Positions 1 to 11,032 of a DNA stretch of 64,000 bases are shown in pieces. The stretch is from the NCBI GenBank assembly GCA_948567375.1, contig OX419760.1, positions 61,748,911 to 61,812,910 on the forward strand. Direction: 5' to 3'. This DNA is from Lunularia cruciata. Lineage: Eukaryota > Streptophyta > Marchantiopsida > Lunulariales > Lunulariaceae. Positions within the stretch are counted from its first letter, which is position 1; the number at the start of each line of letters is the position of its first letter. A model generated the notes under the pieces. That model saw nothing but the letters and a program-made list of their open reading frames with translations, was not told the origin of the DNA and searched no databases. Position numbers and translations under genes: made by a program.

Positions 1-1140
1 GTCAGGCAGACCTGCCTTGCACATGAGCTCTGGCAGAATTATCGCCGACGTGCTTTGTCTTTTAGTGGGATGCCGGAGCCCGAGAGAGCCATGTGAATCG
101 CATAAGAGGCTCTTACGACAGAAAGTCTTTGGAGTTGATTACCGTTTGTGCAGAAAGTGATACGGTTTGTCCGGAATTCTCTTCCGGTCAAGTCTCAGAT
201 ATGTGATTAATGCAAAGCGATTACCTCTTTATATATCATGTCGCGCGCTACTTCATTCCAAGTTGTATTGCAATCGTCCTTTCATTACTTTATGTCCATG
301 ACGCACCGCAATTTGATGCGAAAGTCTTGAAGAGATTACCTGGAGGTAATTGAATTCATGTGTGGGTGTTCTTCTTCTGCAACCTGGCTATCAATGGCAT
401 AGTATATAGCACGGGGACAGTGATGCAGCAAGCGTTTTAACTCAGGTTCCCTAGCTAGAAGTTTCAATACTGGGGTTGCTTTATCTATCTGAGTTGCTTA
501 TTCAATGTTCTCAACACTTGCGATCCGAAAGACTTGTCAAATGCATGTAGAGAATTACGCGCGAATGATTGATATCTGTGTGGAGTCCCGGAACATTTGC
601 AGACATCACTAGTACTCCAGACGTAAAGACCAGATGAATTTGACTAAGTCTTTAAGTACGGGAATGACCTGCTGAAGAACCCTAACTCGTTTCAGTTCGC
701 CATTCCCTTACAAAGGAATGTAACAGTGATAGTGAAATTTTCGGAGCCGGAACTTCTTCTGCTGAACACAGAAGGGAGGTTCGAAATTTAAAAGGGAGTA
801 TTACCCTGAAGGAACCCGGTCGGGAGTCCCACCCTTTCATATATTCTTTTACGAGTGGTTGCATACAATGTTCGGTAGTGTATAACAAGGTGATTTCCGA
901 CATTTTGAGGTATCAATTTTTATTTATGAAGGGAGTCAAGTTTCTATATTGATTATCTTTTGCTGCTTTCTCAGAAATTTCTGAAATTTATTTACGTTTC
1001 TTGTTCATTTCTAGAGCCGGTGATTTTTATCGAAACTATCCTATTAACCTGTATGGAAGTAAAATTATTCCTATAACTTTTTCAAAAAATGTGGAAACAA
1101 AACACCCTAATAGATTAGAAGTAAAAAAGACTCACTAAAT
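1..1140. other. No gene recognised; mixed-composition spacer
   Basis: Base composition is balanced and unlike the AT-rich tract that follows, but no reading frame resembles a known family. The longest frame, minus strand 903-682 (73 codons), has no recognisable domain and no partner exon I could find. A decayed or intron-rich gene cannot be excluded. Confidence 0.4.
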
Positions 1141-1920
1141 TAGAAAAGGGGTGTCTCCCGACCAAGAAGGGGTCTCCCGACTGGGTCCTACCCTGAATTG
1201 AAAACTTGCACTCAAAGGACCACTATATGGATCGCCTGTGTCTTCTTGGATGACAGAACTGGCTCCATTGGTTGGTAGATAAAGAGATTCCTTGCCTCTC
1301 ACCATAAAAGGTTTTAAGCATAACCTATATCTTGGTAAGTTATAAATTAATAATGGTCATGGGTATAATTTATAGATATCCTTATGTCTTGGTTATTATA
1401 TTTAGTTATTATCTGAGAAATTAATATAAATATTTAATTTAATTTTTAAAAATTTATATTATATAAGAATATGATTTATTTAATTTTAAAATTACACAAT
1501 TAAGAATTTAATAAAATACAAATGTTTTCTTTCTCTCATGCTCCACTACTTCCGATATTCCCCTCCAGGATCTTTTACATAAATGCCGTATGTCGATTTT
1601 TTTTATTGTTAATGGGGTACTATTCACTAGTATTATCAAATTTAGTATAGAACAAAATTTTTCCTACTGAAAATATAAATATTATTTGAAAATAAAAATA
1701 TGTTAATGAATCTTGTATAATGAAAATAATTAAATATTATTATTAAAATTTATAAAATAGAATTAATTATATAAGAAATAAAAATACCTCATCGAAATCT
1801 ACAAAAGAAAATAAATAAAACTAAACTAAACGGTCAATATGAATGTAATGATAATCTAACAATAAAATTAAATTTTTTTCCATATGACATAATTCAACAT
1901 GTTCCCTAATTATTTATTGT
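1141..1920. other. AT-rich spacer
   Basis: Long runs of A and T with many stops in all frames. At the left edge a short motif, GGTGTCTCCCGAC, is repeated in nearly the same form at about 1149 and 1168. Nothing codes here that I can see. Confidence 0.5.
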
Positions 1921-2030
1921 CTCTCTTCTATGTAACAACGCTTCAGTTTCTTATAACGCTTTCATAGTAGCGACCAGGGCTTTCCCTAATTTCAGCAATT
2001 CGGGTGATTGCTATACACGCGGGCGGGAAC

Positions 2031-2071
2031 TCGCAGCTGTCTTTGCGAACATCCACCATGAAACAGTGGTA
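2031..2071 (+). repeat. Dispersed direct repeat, copy 1
   Basis: About 41 bp beginning TCGCAGCTGTCTTTGCGAAC matches 3687-3728 with few differences. The two copies lie 1.65 kb apart in the same orientation, which suggests an old local duplication or two copies of a short repeat. Confidence 0.55.
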
Positions 2072-3686
2072 GGTAGTCGGAGATGGTTTCTTGACATTTA
2101 ACGCTTCGTGTCCTCGATCTACTGTAGATTCACAAGTGACACGTCAAAGGTTTGTAACTCAAGGGATATCCACAGCTGCCAAGAGCCCTTTTGAGTGAAA
2201 TGAGTAACATTGTGGACCTTCGAAACTAATACCTACTCATTCTCAAGTGCAAGATGCTCTTTACTGAATTGGTGAACCCACCTATTGATTATTGTGATTC
2301 TTCAAGCAACCCGTGCGCTTCTGACAAATTATACTGCAGTTATCCTGGTACAGAGCCAAGCAATGGATTTCACATGAATTCTTCAATTGCTTCTTTGTAG
2401 TGCAGCTCACTACAGCTGATGAATGTGTTGAAATTATTTTGCTTCTGAGACTCTAGTTGTCCACAGAACCATCATCAAGTATTAATCTGCGAATGTATTA
2501 GGAATTGCAGGAATTACAACTAAATACAGTGCGGTAATGCAATCGGTCAAAATCTCTTTAACAACCCGGAACGTGTGTCTTCTGATGGTGTTATTTCATT
2601 CAAATCAGCATTCTGGTTCTGGCAGACAGCTCAATCACCCAAACCGTCCTGCCATCACGTGATAACTGGTATCTGGCAACCATCGCGAGATGATGATGCT
2701 AAAGGAAGGCAAGTAAGTTTTGGTATGACGAGCAACATCGTCAATGGTTGATTAGAGTGTGGAGCGGGAAGAAAGCCTGAGGCTATCGATCGAGAAAATC
2801 TATACGGGGGAAATTGTGGCCGGTCTGGTGTGGATATAGCCTTGACCTGGGAATGCGATACCATGACCAACTATGCATCATAGATTATAGACTGTAAGAT
2901 ACGTTGCTTGACGCGCTGATTCCGGATGAGTTTCCCAAGATTCGCTCAAACTTTTCTTTTAAGCAGCTTACGAAGGTTTCAGAACTTCAGAAGAGATTTG
3001 TGTAATACCGGCACATTTCCAAGACAGGCCATTTTAACACTATACTTTTGTAATGATCCTATCAAAGTGATAGATTTACATCCATTGAAAATTACCTAAG
3101 AATCATTCCAAAACTGTTACGTACAATACTACTGGACGTCCATGTATGAACCCTTTTGCTGGAGCAAAGAAACAAGAGAGAAGGCTCTTAGATTCTATAT
3201 CACTGCAATATACCTTGTATCGAGGGATCTCCTATATCTTATGTCGATACTTCTTCCTAGCCCGTGGGATCCACTGGCAACATGATAAACTATGTTTCCG
3301 TCAACGTTCATTGCATTGTAATGCAAACGGCACACGCATAACTCGTTTAGATCTTCACACTAGCCTCTGGCTCGCTTAAGGCTATTGTGTAAGTCGACTC
3401 GTCATCACCCTCTCATTCAGTTCGAGCGCTAGAAGAGGGTTTATTCAGAAGTGTTGAAAGGTTCGAAGGATGGCAATAACAAATTCTTTGACAGGATCAG
3501 CACTGGTTGTTCCTTTCCTTATCCTGGACAGCTTCTCCTAAAAATCTGGGCTTAACACAATTCCTTGCAAGTCTCAATCCAACGCCATATTCTCTACTCC
3601 AAATCCGCTGTACAGGTACAGCGCTTTAATAGCTGCGGCTACAAACTATCCTACTTTCGGAAATGAGTGATTGTGTACACTGGAAA

Positions 3687-3728
3687 TCGCAGCTTTCTTT
3701 GCGAACATCCACCTCAAAACAGGTGGTA
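3687..3728 (+). repeat. Dispersed direct repeat, copy 2
   Basis: Second copy of the 41-bp repeat at 2031-2071; the shared core includes TTTGCGAACATCCACC. The flanks outside the core do not align clearly. Confidence 0.55.
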
Positions 3729-4204
3729 TGTAAAACAAAGTCTCCAAGCTGCTCTGCTGAAACATACCGCTTATGTAAGCATGTTGTATTCTTGAGTTCA
3801 TTTTGGCAAAACTGACCCGTGACAGAAACGTATCCGAAGTAGGGTTAGGCTATTGCTCCAATACTGAATACCTAGCGCTCAAAATGGACCCTTGAAATCC
3901 ATCTCGAATGCTTGGCGGGTATATGATCAAGAGCACTAGCTGCATTGAAGCATCTCTTTTTCAGTGCACTGGTTACAGGTACCGCAGAATACACAAAGGG
4001 GGTTTCATCGCAGCCATCCCCGTACATGTATTCCGATCACTAGAAACTTTCAAGAAACAAATTAGTACCTGGCAATTCCCGCCACGGATGCAAAAAGTTG
4101 ACGGGAGTTGCGTATTGCAGTAAGCAACTTCACCTCTTAGACACACCATCTCAAACTCTTCAGCTTTAATGAACCTCTATGGGACAATATATGCTCAAAA
4201 CGAT

Positions 4205-4730
4205 TTTTTATAGCTCTGTGGGGAGAAAGGTTTGGCTAAAAGGAAGAATCGTAAGGTTCCTATCAGCCCCATGGCCGCATCAAAGAAAGGCAGGATGATT
4301 GCGAGAAATACAAAAGATGTCCAAACCCGTATCCTGAAAATATTGACGGGGCAGGGATAGATCATTGGCATCTTCACAACTACGGGTTCATTCCGCAGAA
4401 ATTCGTAAGGCGGTTTCGTCCACTTCTCAACGATGAAAAGAGGTTTGAGCGATAGCATCGTAGTCCAAACAAATGCATAAGCTAACAAGAATTCGCAGAC
4501 TCGGGTCTAGAGGTACCCTGGTGCATTATCTCCAGATACAGCATACCAGGCGCATCCGACCAAGCTGTAATTAAAAGGACTGTGGTTACACTGAGCCCTG
4601 CTCGTGTTGCCTTCTTCATCACCTTTGCCTCGTCTGGTGATCATGAGCGAATAGAGTTGCATGTATTGGTCGAGAAGAAATACACGACGGCCATGCCGCC
4701 AAGTGCATTTGGTTGAGAACCAGCGCATGG
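4205..4730 (-). pseudogene. Amino acid permease (AAP-type) pseudogene, C-terminal half
   Basis: Reading the minus strand from about 4730 to 4205 in shifting frames gives a run of pieces in the order found in plant amino acid permeases (AAAP superfamily, proton-coupled amino acid import across the plasma membrane). There is a degraded NALGDIAFAY-like piece, then MKKATRAGLSVTT, then SGDNAPGYL, then KPLFIVEKW, then VNIFRIRVWTSFVFLA and LPFFDAAMGLIGTL. The last two match the conserved VNxFRLxWRT and LPFFNDVxGLxGALGF stretches. At least two frame changes are needed and a TAG follows APGYL, so this is not a working gene. The N-terminal membrane segments and the very C-terminus were not found. The family call rests on remembered conserved motifs, not an alignment. 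Only about one third of a normal 450-500 residue permease is left. Confidence 0.6.
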
Positions 4731-4970
4731 TAACCTTGTGACATCGAGCCAATGGCGTGATCTTTGATTGTTGGTTGGCATGATCAAAATCCATAAATGA
4801 ATGAATGTTGTCTCAATACCACTAGAATACACGTCTTTTGTCACTTGGTATGAAAGCATTGAAAATTGTTGCTGTTAAGATCCTTCTGCGAGTTTCTTTG
4901 TTCGAGTAGGAAAGCCGATCCGCGATTAGAATGCGGGCGGGCGGATAGGTTTCCCTACCCCATCAGAGAG
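4731..4970. other. Possible further 5' remnant of the permease pseudogene
   Basis: Minus-strand frames continue open here to about 4859, but I could not match the translation to the upstream part of an amino acid permease. It may be more of the same dead gene or plain spacer. Confidence 0.25.
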
Positions 4971-5068
4971 GGATGACCGGGTGACTTATTGCATTGTTCT
5001 GTTCCGGTGTTTCATCACGAAGGGACAACCGGGTGATTTCTTGCATTGTTCTGTTCCGCGGTTTCATC
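4971..5068 (+). repeat. Tandem direct repeat, two units of about 46 bp
   Basis: 4971-5016 and 5023-5068 share a core with GCATTGTTCTGTTCCG and CCGGGTGA at the same offsets, with about five differences. The units are separated by 6 bp. Confidence 0.7.
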
Positions 5069-6355
5069 TTGGCAAGGTATATATCGAATTGTTTGCCCTA
5101 TGAGATTCAAGATCTATCGATAACCATAGATATATGAAGATAGAAGTCTTTCGATGGGAGATCGAGAATTCATTAAATGTATATGAGGAGCATATGGAAT
5201 GGTAATAAAATGAAAATATTTCTCGAAAGTTCTTAAGCGTATATCAAGGGTAGATGCAATGCCAATAAGATAAAAGTAAAACTGACTAAAAAATATATAT
5301 GATGAAGAAATGAAATCAAATGAAATTCCTGGAGAATGCATTAAGTAATAACCTTATATAATTATGTATAAAATATTTTTTAAACAATGCGTATTTAAAA
5401 AGATAAATTATATATGAAAGAAAAAATAAAGTTAATTCTTAAAAGTTTTAAAATAAACATATATAAAAAATAAAAATAAAAATTATAAACTGAGCCCAAG
5501 TGAGAAATGTACAATCCCGTCATAAGGTTAACGTCAAGCAAAGCATGTAAAGAATTAAGAAACCATTTGTAATCGACGACAGACCTTGATTTATCAACGG
5601 TTTACGAATGAACGTCAGGTAATGAAGAAAAAATAAAGAAAACGAGTGGGAATCATGAAACAAGAGGTCAGGAAACGGATAGGAGCGGAACAAATTAGAA
5701 AGCGAATCGCATTAGAAAGAGTTTTGATTGAAGAAAGTTGTAGTGAGCGCATTGCAAAAGAGGAGAGTAAGGTGTAATGGCTAAGATTGATCAAAATGAT
5801 CTCGAGTTTGGGTATAAAAAGAGAAATAAGAATCCCAAGGATAGTTAATCACTTGGAAAAATTTCAAGGACAAACGGAGATTAAAGATCAAAATCTTACG
5901 TCCGCTTGAGAGAATTAGAGAATGCGGAACGACACAAACACTTGTATCAAGGGAATTCGTATTGTGATTTGGAAAGTGAAAGCAATTGAGTCAATCTGTT
6001 TCGTGGGCTTTCTCGTAGTGCATGTGGGGACATCCAGCTCATCTAACGCAAGACGCGTTGTTAGGTTGGAGTTTGAGGTTCTTCAGACATTGTTCGAAGT
6101 TACGAGAGGTTCCGATCGACACTTTTGTTATACACGTTGACACGATTCTGAGGTGCGCTATGATCTACGCTTTCAAATTTCAATACTTCTTTAACTCGTG
6201 AAGTTTCAGATGGCGATATTAACCCGAGCACTCATAGGATTTAAAAATCGATCGAGATTTAAGAGATCAATTGGTATGGATCACCTTCAAGCATGTACCT
6301 TCGACGGTGACTACTTCACTTGATGCTTTCCACCCGATAATTTCGATGCCTGGCC
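5069..6355. other. AT-rich spacer, no gene recognised
   Basis: 5330-5500 is almost pure A/T. 5500-6250 is purine-rich on the plus strand and holds one 72-codon frame (5922-6140) without recognisable features. Confidence 0.45.
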
Positions 6356-6359
6356 ATTT

Positions 6360-6705
6360 AGACTTGTCTCCACCCCCAGACTGGTAACAATCTCTGGCTT
6401 TCCAGACAGTTTCCGATCAGGTTCTCCGGCTTCTTTTCCAACAGCGCCATCGACGAAATTTTGCGTAGACTCTGCAATTCAACCTAAAAAGATACAGATC
6501 ATTATGTTAGCTGAATCAAATTCGTAAAACGACCAATGCCATAATGCATTCTACAGGAATTTAGGCGTACAGTTGCACTTTTGATGTAATTTCCCAAGGC
6601 GTTTTCAAACTCGCCCCTGAGGTCTTCGATGCCCTGGATGCTAGACAAGCTGTTAAAACGACTACGTTGCGTTTGAACCATGTTGGTACATGTGACTCGA
6701 ATCAT
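6360..6705 (-). CDS. Possible two-exon fragment of an unknown gene
   Basis: On the minus strand an open frame starts at 6705 (ATG, 67 codons). Just downstream, after a TTTTTAG acceptor-like sequence near 6485, another frame gives about 41 codons starting VELQSLRKISSMALL. Both are hydrophilic and helix-prone with few low-complexity residues, which is why I list them. I found no donor in the first frame that joins the second in phase, and no family is recognised. It may be chance. Confidence 0.15.
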
Positions 6706-7253
6706 AAGCTTGGGTAGCTTAATTAATCAACTGTCGCGGTTGAGTACCCTAAATTGATATCTAAACGTTCCGCAAGAATACTGACTCCCGATAATTTCCA
6801 ACCCAATTCATCTGGCCAACAAATTTCCAACTCACCTCAAATTTCAAATTCCTTAAATCTCAAATCCAACAAATTTTCAACTCTCCTTTGACAGTGTACA
6901 ATCATTCTTGATAAAAAAAACCCGATAATTTATTGGTCCTTCGTTTCATAATCTAGTGTAGAGAGAACCATACACATCAAAACTCCCGCTAAGTCCAATG
7001 AATTATGAAGCTTCTCTTAACATAAGCTAGTGATAGTCTACTGGTTCCTCTTTGTTTAGTTTCACATAGATAGAGAACTAGAGCAGGGAATATCTTAGAA
7101 ATAAGAAAATATAGATATAGCAATTTGGTGGTTACATATAGTGAGTTTATTGATTTTATCTCTCTAGAGTTGACTTGTTTTGTTTCTCTAGACTAGACTC
7201 TCTAGAGTTTGTTTTTTTGTTTTCCTAGACTACTGGAAAATTTAAGCTTATAA

Positions 7254-7277
7254 AAATAAATAAATAAATAAATAAAT
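7254..7277 (+). repeat. (TAAA)n microsatellite
   Basis: About five to six perfect tetranucleotide units inside AT-rich DNA. Confidence 0.9.
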
Positions 7278-7888
7278 TGTTATTATATGTACATGATATA
7301 TATAATGTACATTTATACATCTACTAGTATTCTCGTTGATATATATTTTTTAGATAAAATTAATATTTTATCTTGTGGTGCGATAAGCATGAGAGCTTAG
7401 TTCCAAGTTTTTCCCTTGATCGATGATTTTTGGTTTATTTCAGAGTAGGTTTCATGAGATTGTGTTTCTCACTCTTATAAGGCATTTGGATCAGTGTGCG
7501 TATGGGTCCATATAACTTACAAGGCATACATTTGTTATGACAGGCATTGGAAAGAGAGTACACTAGGGTCCATGATACAGATCTTATTTGCTACATAAGT
7601 CCAAATTCAGATTGAACGATGACTGGATCTACTAAGATCACTTATCCGTAGGGTGCAAACTATTATTGTTACTTTCATGTACTTGACATGATGTAGTGAT
7701 TGCACTAGTAGGACCATTGCTTCTAGGGGCAAGAGTATCACTATGCACCCCACTTATTCTTGGACGCCTTTGTCCCTTTGACTATTGAGATTTTTGGAGT
7801 GTTTGTCTTTTGGAATAATGAGCGCTAACAAGGGACTAAAGACAATATGAAGCGGTAGTATAGATCTAAACTAGATGATAAGTGAATG

Positions 7889-7991
7889 TGGCTTAATGGC
7901 TACCGTTACCTGCAACTCTGTGCTTCCCTTCATCATGTTTGAAAGATCAAACGGTTTATCTTGGATCTCATGGGAGCTAGGAGTTCGAACC
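7889..7991 (+). other. tRNA-like A box and B box; possible SINE head
   Basis: TGGCTTAATGG at 7889-7899 fits a pol III A box and GTTCGAACC at 7983-7991 fits a B box (GWTCRANNC). The spacing of about 83 bp is longer than in most tRNA genes, and no cloverleaf closes cleanly around the boxes. A tRNA-derived short interspersed element is one reading; chance is another. No second copy was noticed in this window. Confidence 0.25.
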
Positions 7992-8591
7992 TGGTGATCT
8001 CCAAAGGAATTCTTGATCTAAATTGGACGAAGAAAGAACTCAACAGAATACTTACTTACCAAGATCTTGATACGACTTGGCTCCAGTGATCCAACGCTCA
8101 TTTTCATAAGGGGACGGATAAGAAACATGAGCTTTATAGACTTTTGTACGGTTGTAGAAAACTCTACTCCGACTTGGTCTGGATAGACTCTGTAGAAATT
8201 CTCAAGTTTTTATTCTGGAGCAAACTCCTCAAAAGATCTTCATGCTCGTAACCGTTAGATTAAATCATCGAGAAGGTTTCGTGGTTTTCTGGAACCTTCA
8301 CGATCAAGAGAAAAATTCAAATGAAGTACGGTACGGTGGTGAGCGGTGGTGACAAAACACGTAGTTGACCAAATCTGCACATCTATACACTGCTATAAAT
8401 TTTGTCCCTGGACAATCACGCTTTCAAGTTAGGAAGTTCACGTGGTTGCTGGTTTCGCTTACGAAGTTCGTCTACAAAGCATCCTTTCACGTACGTTTTG
8501 CTGCCAGGTGTTTCTGCAAGATCTACAGTTACTACAGTTACTGTAGATATAGTTTAGAGAAGATCGCTTTCGCACGCCTGCTTGGAGATAA

Positions 8592-8664
8592 TTCAGGATT
8601 TGATCCTGAATCAACTGATCCTGAACTATCCTGAATTCGGAACCTGAGCAAATCCTAATCCTGA
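8592..8664 (+). repeat. Degenerate short tandem repeat, ATCCTGA unit
   Basis: The word ATCCTGA or a close variant recurs about six times in 70 bp, spaced 9-14 bp apart. Confidence 0.5.
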
Positions 8665-9965
8665 TCAAATTTTGACGGGACACTCGATTCTTGTTCTATC
8701 TTTGAAGGTGAAGTAGGTAGATAAGGGTACTAGAAAGTCCTCGGGCCATCAACCACCTTGGCATTTGTCCTGCAGGAAGACTCAACAGAAATCTCTTAGT
8801 GTGCAGTATACGACAGGGAGCCGGAGATGACTTTCTGTTTTCGTTTGCTTCCATTTCTCCTTCTTCCGCTTACTCTTCTTTCACTTGTAGAATAGAAGAG
8901 TTATATTCATTGCAAAGCAGTATTTGTTCAGCCAGATTTTAATAAACCGAACGCAACCGCGTGTCTAGGCGCTTTTCTTCTGATCTACTTCGGTTGTTAG
9001 AGGAATGAATCCCAGGCCCATTGATACTCTGCCAATTGCAATGACGGCTCTAGGTTGAATACAGCAGTATGCTGCTTCAAGTGCTCGCACGATGCTGGAG
9101 TTGGATTTCTTCTTTCCTTTCACTTCTCTGGCCTTGGTAAGAATCATAACCGTGTGGTACCACGCCCGCAGCGAGCAATAAGAAAACGGAAGGTACAGTT
9201 TTCCCACTGGAAATTGAATTGAATCTTACGCAAATTATTTTTAGTTCCGCATCGAGTTGGACCTTATTTCACTCAGAGTCTTCGAGCTAAGAGCGAGTAT
9301 AAGTACAGACTGCACTCCTCTATTTTCTAAGCTATGGTGCGGGAGTTACCTGCATTTGAGGTGGCGTTCGAAGAGAAACTATCGACGACTAATATCTAAA
9401 AGGTTTTTTGCCTCCCACCAGAACATGTATGTCCCGCATATCCACCGATCCCAGAAGAACGAGAGAAGTCCAATTTCCTGTTTGTCTTTCATAAAGAGAA
9501 GAGGTGATTCGGATGGTGTAAAGCCAGAATAGTGTTCATAGACCTGCGATCATAACGAAAATGAAGCATGATAGTTCCTCGGGCATCAAGGATCAAAACA
9601 ATCATTGTTCAATTCATACCCGGACTATACCTATGAATTTCTAATAAGTTGTAATCTGCCTTTTCATACTAAAGCAATAGATACCTGAAATTTGAGTACA
9701 GATAATTTGAATTTTCTCTAAATCGAAATAATCTCCTCCGTAATTGGTGTGAAGTTTGTAATCGGATTCAGTATATGTGACACTGTTGTGAGAGTAAGGC
9801 TACCATGTCCAACAAGCTCGCTTGATGAAATCTCCCGGAATGAACGGTAAATGTACGTCGTGTAGAATATTTCCTCAGTCCGATTAGTGGAGCAGCCCTG
9901 CTCTGTCTGCAGGCACCCATGATGCCGAAAGTCTCAGGATTCATTCGCATTATACAAGTGCAGGT
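8665..9965. other. No gene recognised; one weak minus-strand frame
   Basis: Composition is balanced. The best open frame is minus 9207-8965 (80 codons, ending in a lysine-rich tail with stop at 8965). Its lower part could be a terminal exon of an unknown gene because a TACCAAG-rich sequence precedes it, but I cannot assign a family or an upstream exon. Confidence 0.3.
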
Positions 9966-9969
9966 TTCC

Positions 9970-10530
9970 TTGAGCTAACTCTGGTCTCACCTGGCGGAGA
10001 GATACTCAACAATTCAAGAGATTATCTCTGCAAACCTGGTACCACTAGACTAACTCGGTATCACTCGGCTGAAGCGCACTCAAAATTGAAAGGTAGCACC
10101 CCTCTGCGGAACCTACTGTCACTCATGGACTCCACGATTTGTTCAGATTGTGAATTCATTCGGAAGGTGTTCATGTAGTCGAATGTGTTGTTAAACTCAG
10201 TCTTGTATCATTTGGCTTAAGACATACTCAAGAACTGAAGGTGCAACCTGGTATCACTCCCGCATTGGAACGCCATGATTCATTCAGATTGTGCAGATAA
10301 GGCGGTCGTCAGACTCATTCACTCTAGTATCAGTCGGCTGAAGAAAGGATACTGAGAAGGATAGCAACCCAGCTGGACCCATCGAAAGTTTGGTATGAGT
10401 CGCGTCACGTCTGATGGAAGGATACTGAACAAGGTATAAACCCGTCCCAGAAAGTCAATCTGGTATTTCTCATTGAAGGAAGGTTACTCAACAAGGAGAC
10501 TGAGCAAGGTATCACCCCATGCCGAACTTG
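9970..10530 (-). repeat. Degenerate GATAC-dyad repeat array A
   Basis: About six imperfect units carry words such as TATCACTCGGCTGAAG followed by GATACTCAACAAGGTATCAC. The key feature is an interrupted dyad, GTATC/GATAC arms separated by about 8 bases around the CAACAAG core. Units sit near 10001, 10046, 10220, 10345, 10420 and 10485. The same family appears at 30.73-32.4 kb in the opposite orientation. This array lies just beyond the 3' end of the AAA ATPase gene. The repeats are too diverged to be a recent satellite. Confidence 0.65.
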
Positions 10531-11032
10531 AGTGTGGCATATGCTGTCAATCTGATCCTGTCCACTGCACTATGAATTTTTCTCGCACATCTATCAATGC
10601 AAGGAAGCTTTATTGCAAATGTGGAGGGAAAATTGTTGACAATGACCACACAAGTGGCTTGTTATTTAGCACAGGTATACACATATCATTTTTGTGTGCT
10701 TAGTGTGTAATCTGCATCGGTGGTGTATTTTAGCAGATTTGTGTGCACAAATCATATCGTTTCCTATCTAGTCCAGGTGGGTTTTCAACTTGCGTTTCAT
10801 GTCTGACATGGTCTGCTTCAATTGCTTCCAGCTCTTGTCTTGTTTATATTCAGGTGGTTTCTACCTTCCACAAGCAAGTGAGATTTACTGTAGGTAAACG
10901 AACTTCCTAAATATATATTTCAGTAGTTCCTATCTCGCCATTGTTAGCTACATCGTTCTCGTACCCTACTGATTTGAATTTTTAATTGCTGTCAGGATAG
11001 CTTGTCGGTAGTCAAGGAGTGCGAGTGAACTC
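10531..11032. other. 3' flank of the AAA ATPase gene
   Basis: No coding frame is supported apart from an unremarkable 76-codon frame at 10473-10703 that overlaps the repeat array. The minus-strand 3' untranslated region and polyadenylation site of the AAA gene should lie here, but no clear signal stands out. Confidence 0.4.

Larger units (their letters stand above)
1921..4190. other. No gene recognised; spacer of mixed composition
   Basis: Several open frames of 70-77 codons lie here (for example 3146-3379 on the plus strand and 2870-2655 on the minus strand), but none shows a family signature. The stretch lies downstream of the minus-strand permease pseudogene at 4.2-4.7 kb and may contain more of its decayed surroundings. 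Confidence 0.35.
6790..8360. other. Intergenic stretch with microsatellite and tRNA-like promoter
   Basis: No coding frame is supported. The stretch holds a (TAAA)n run near 7255 and a pol III-style A/B box pair near 7889-7991, listed separately. 7080-7330 contains several CTCTAGA-type words in close succession. Confidence 0.4.

Noticed and set aside
1-16. GTCAGGCAGACC at the window start resembling the rDNA spacer word at 20127
   Set aside because: Only about 12 bases match and the neighbours differ; not enough to claim a second rDNA piece.
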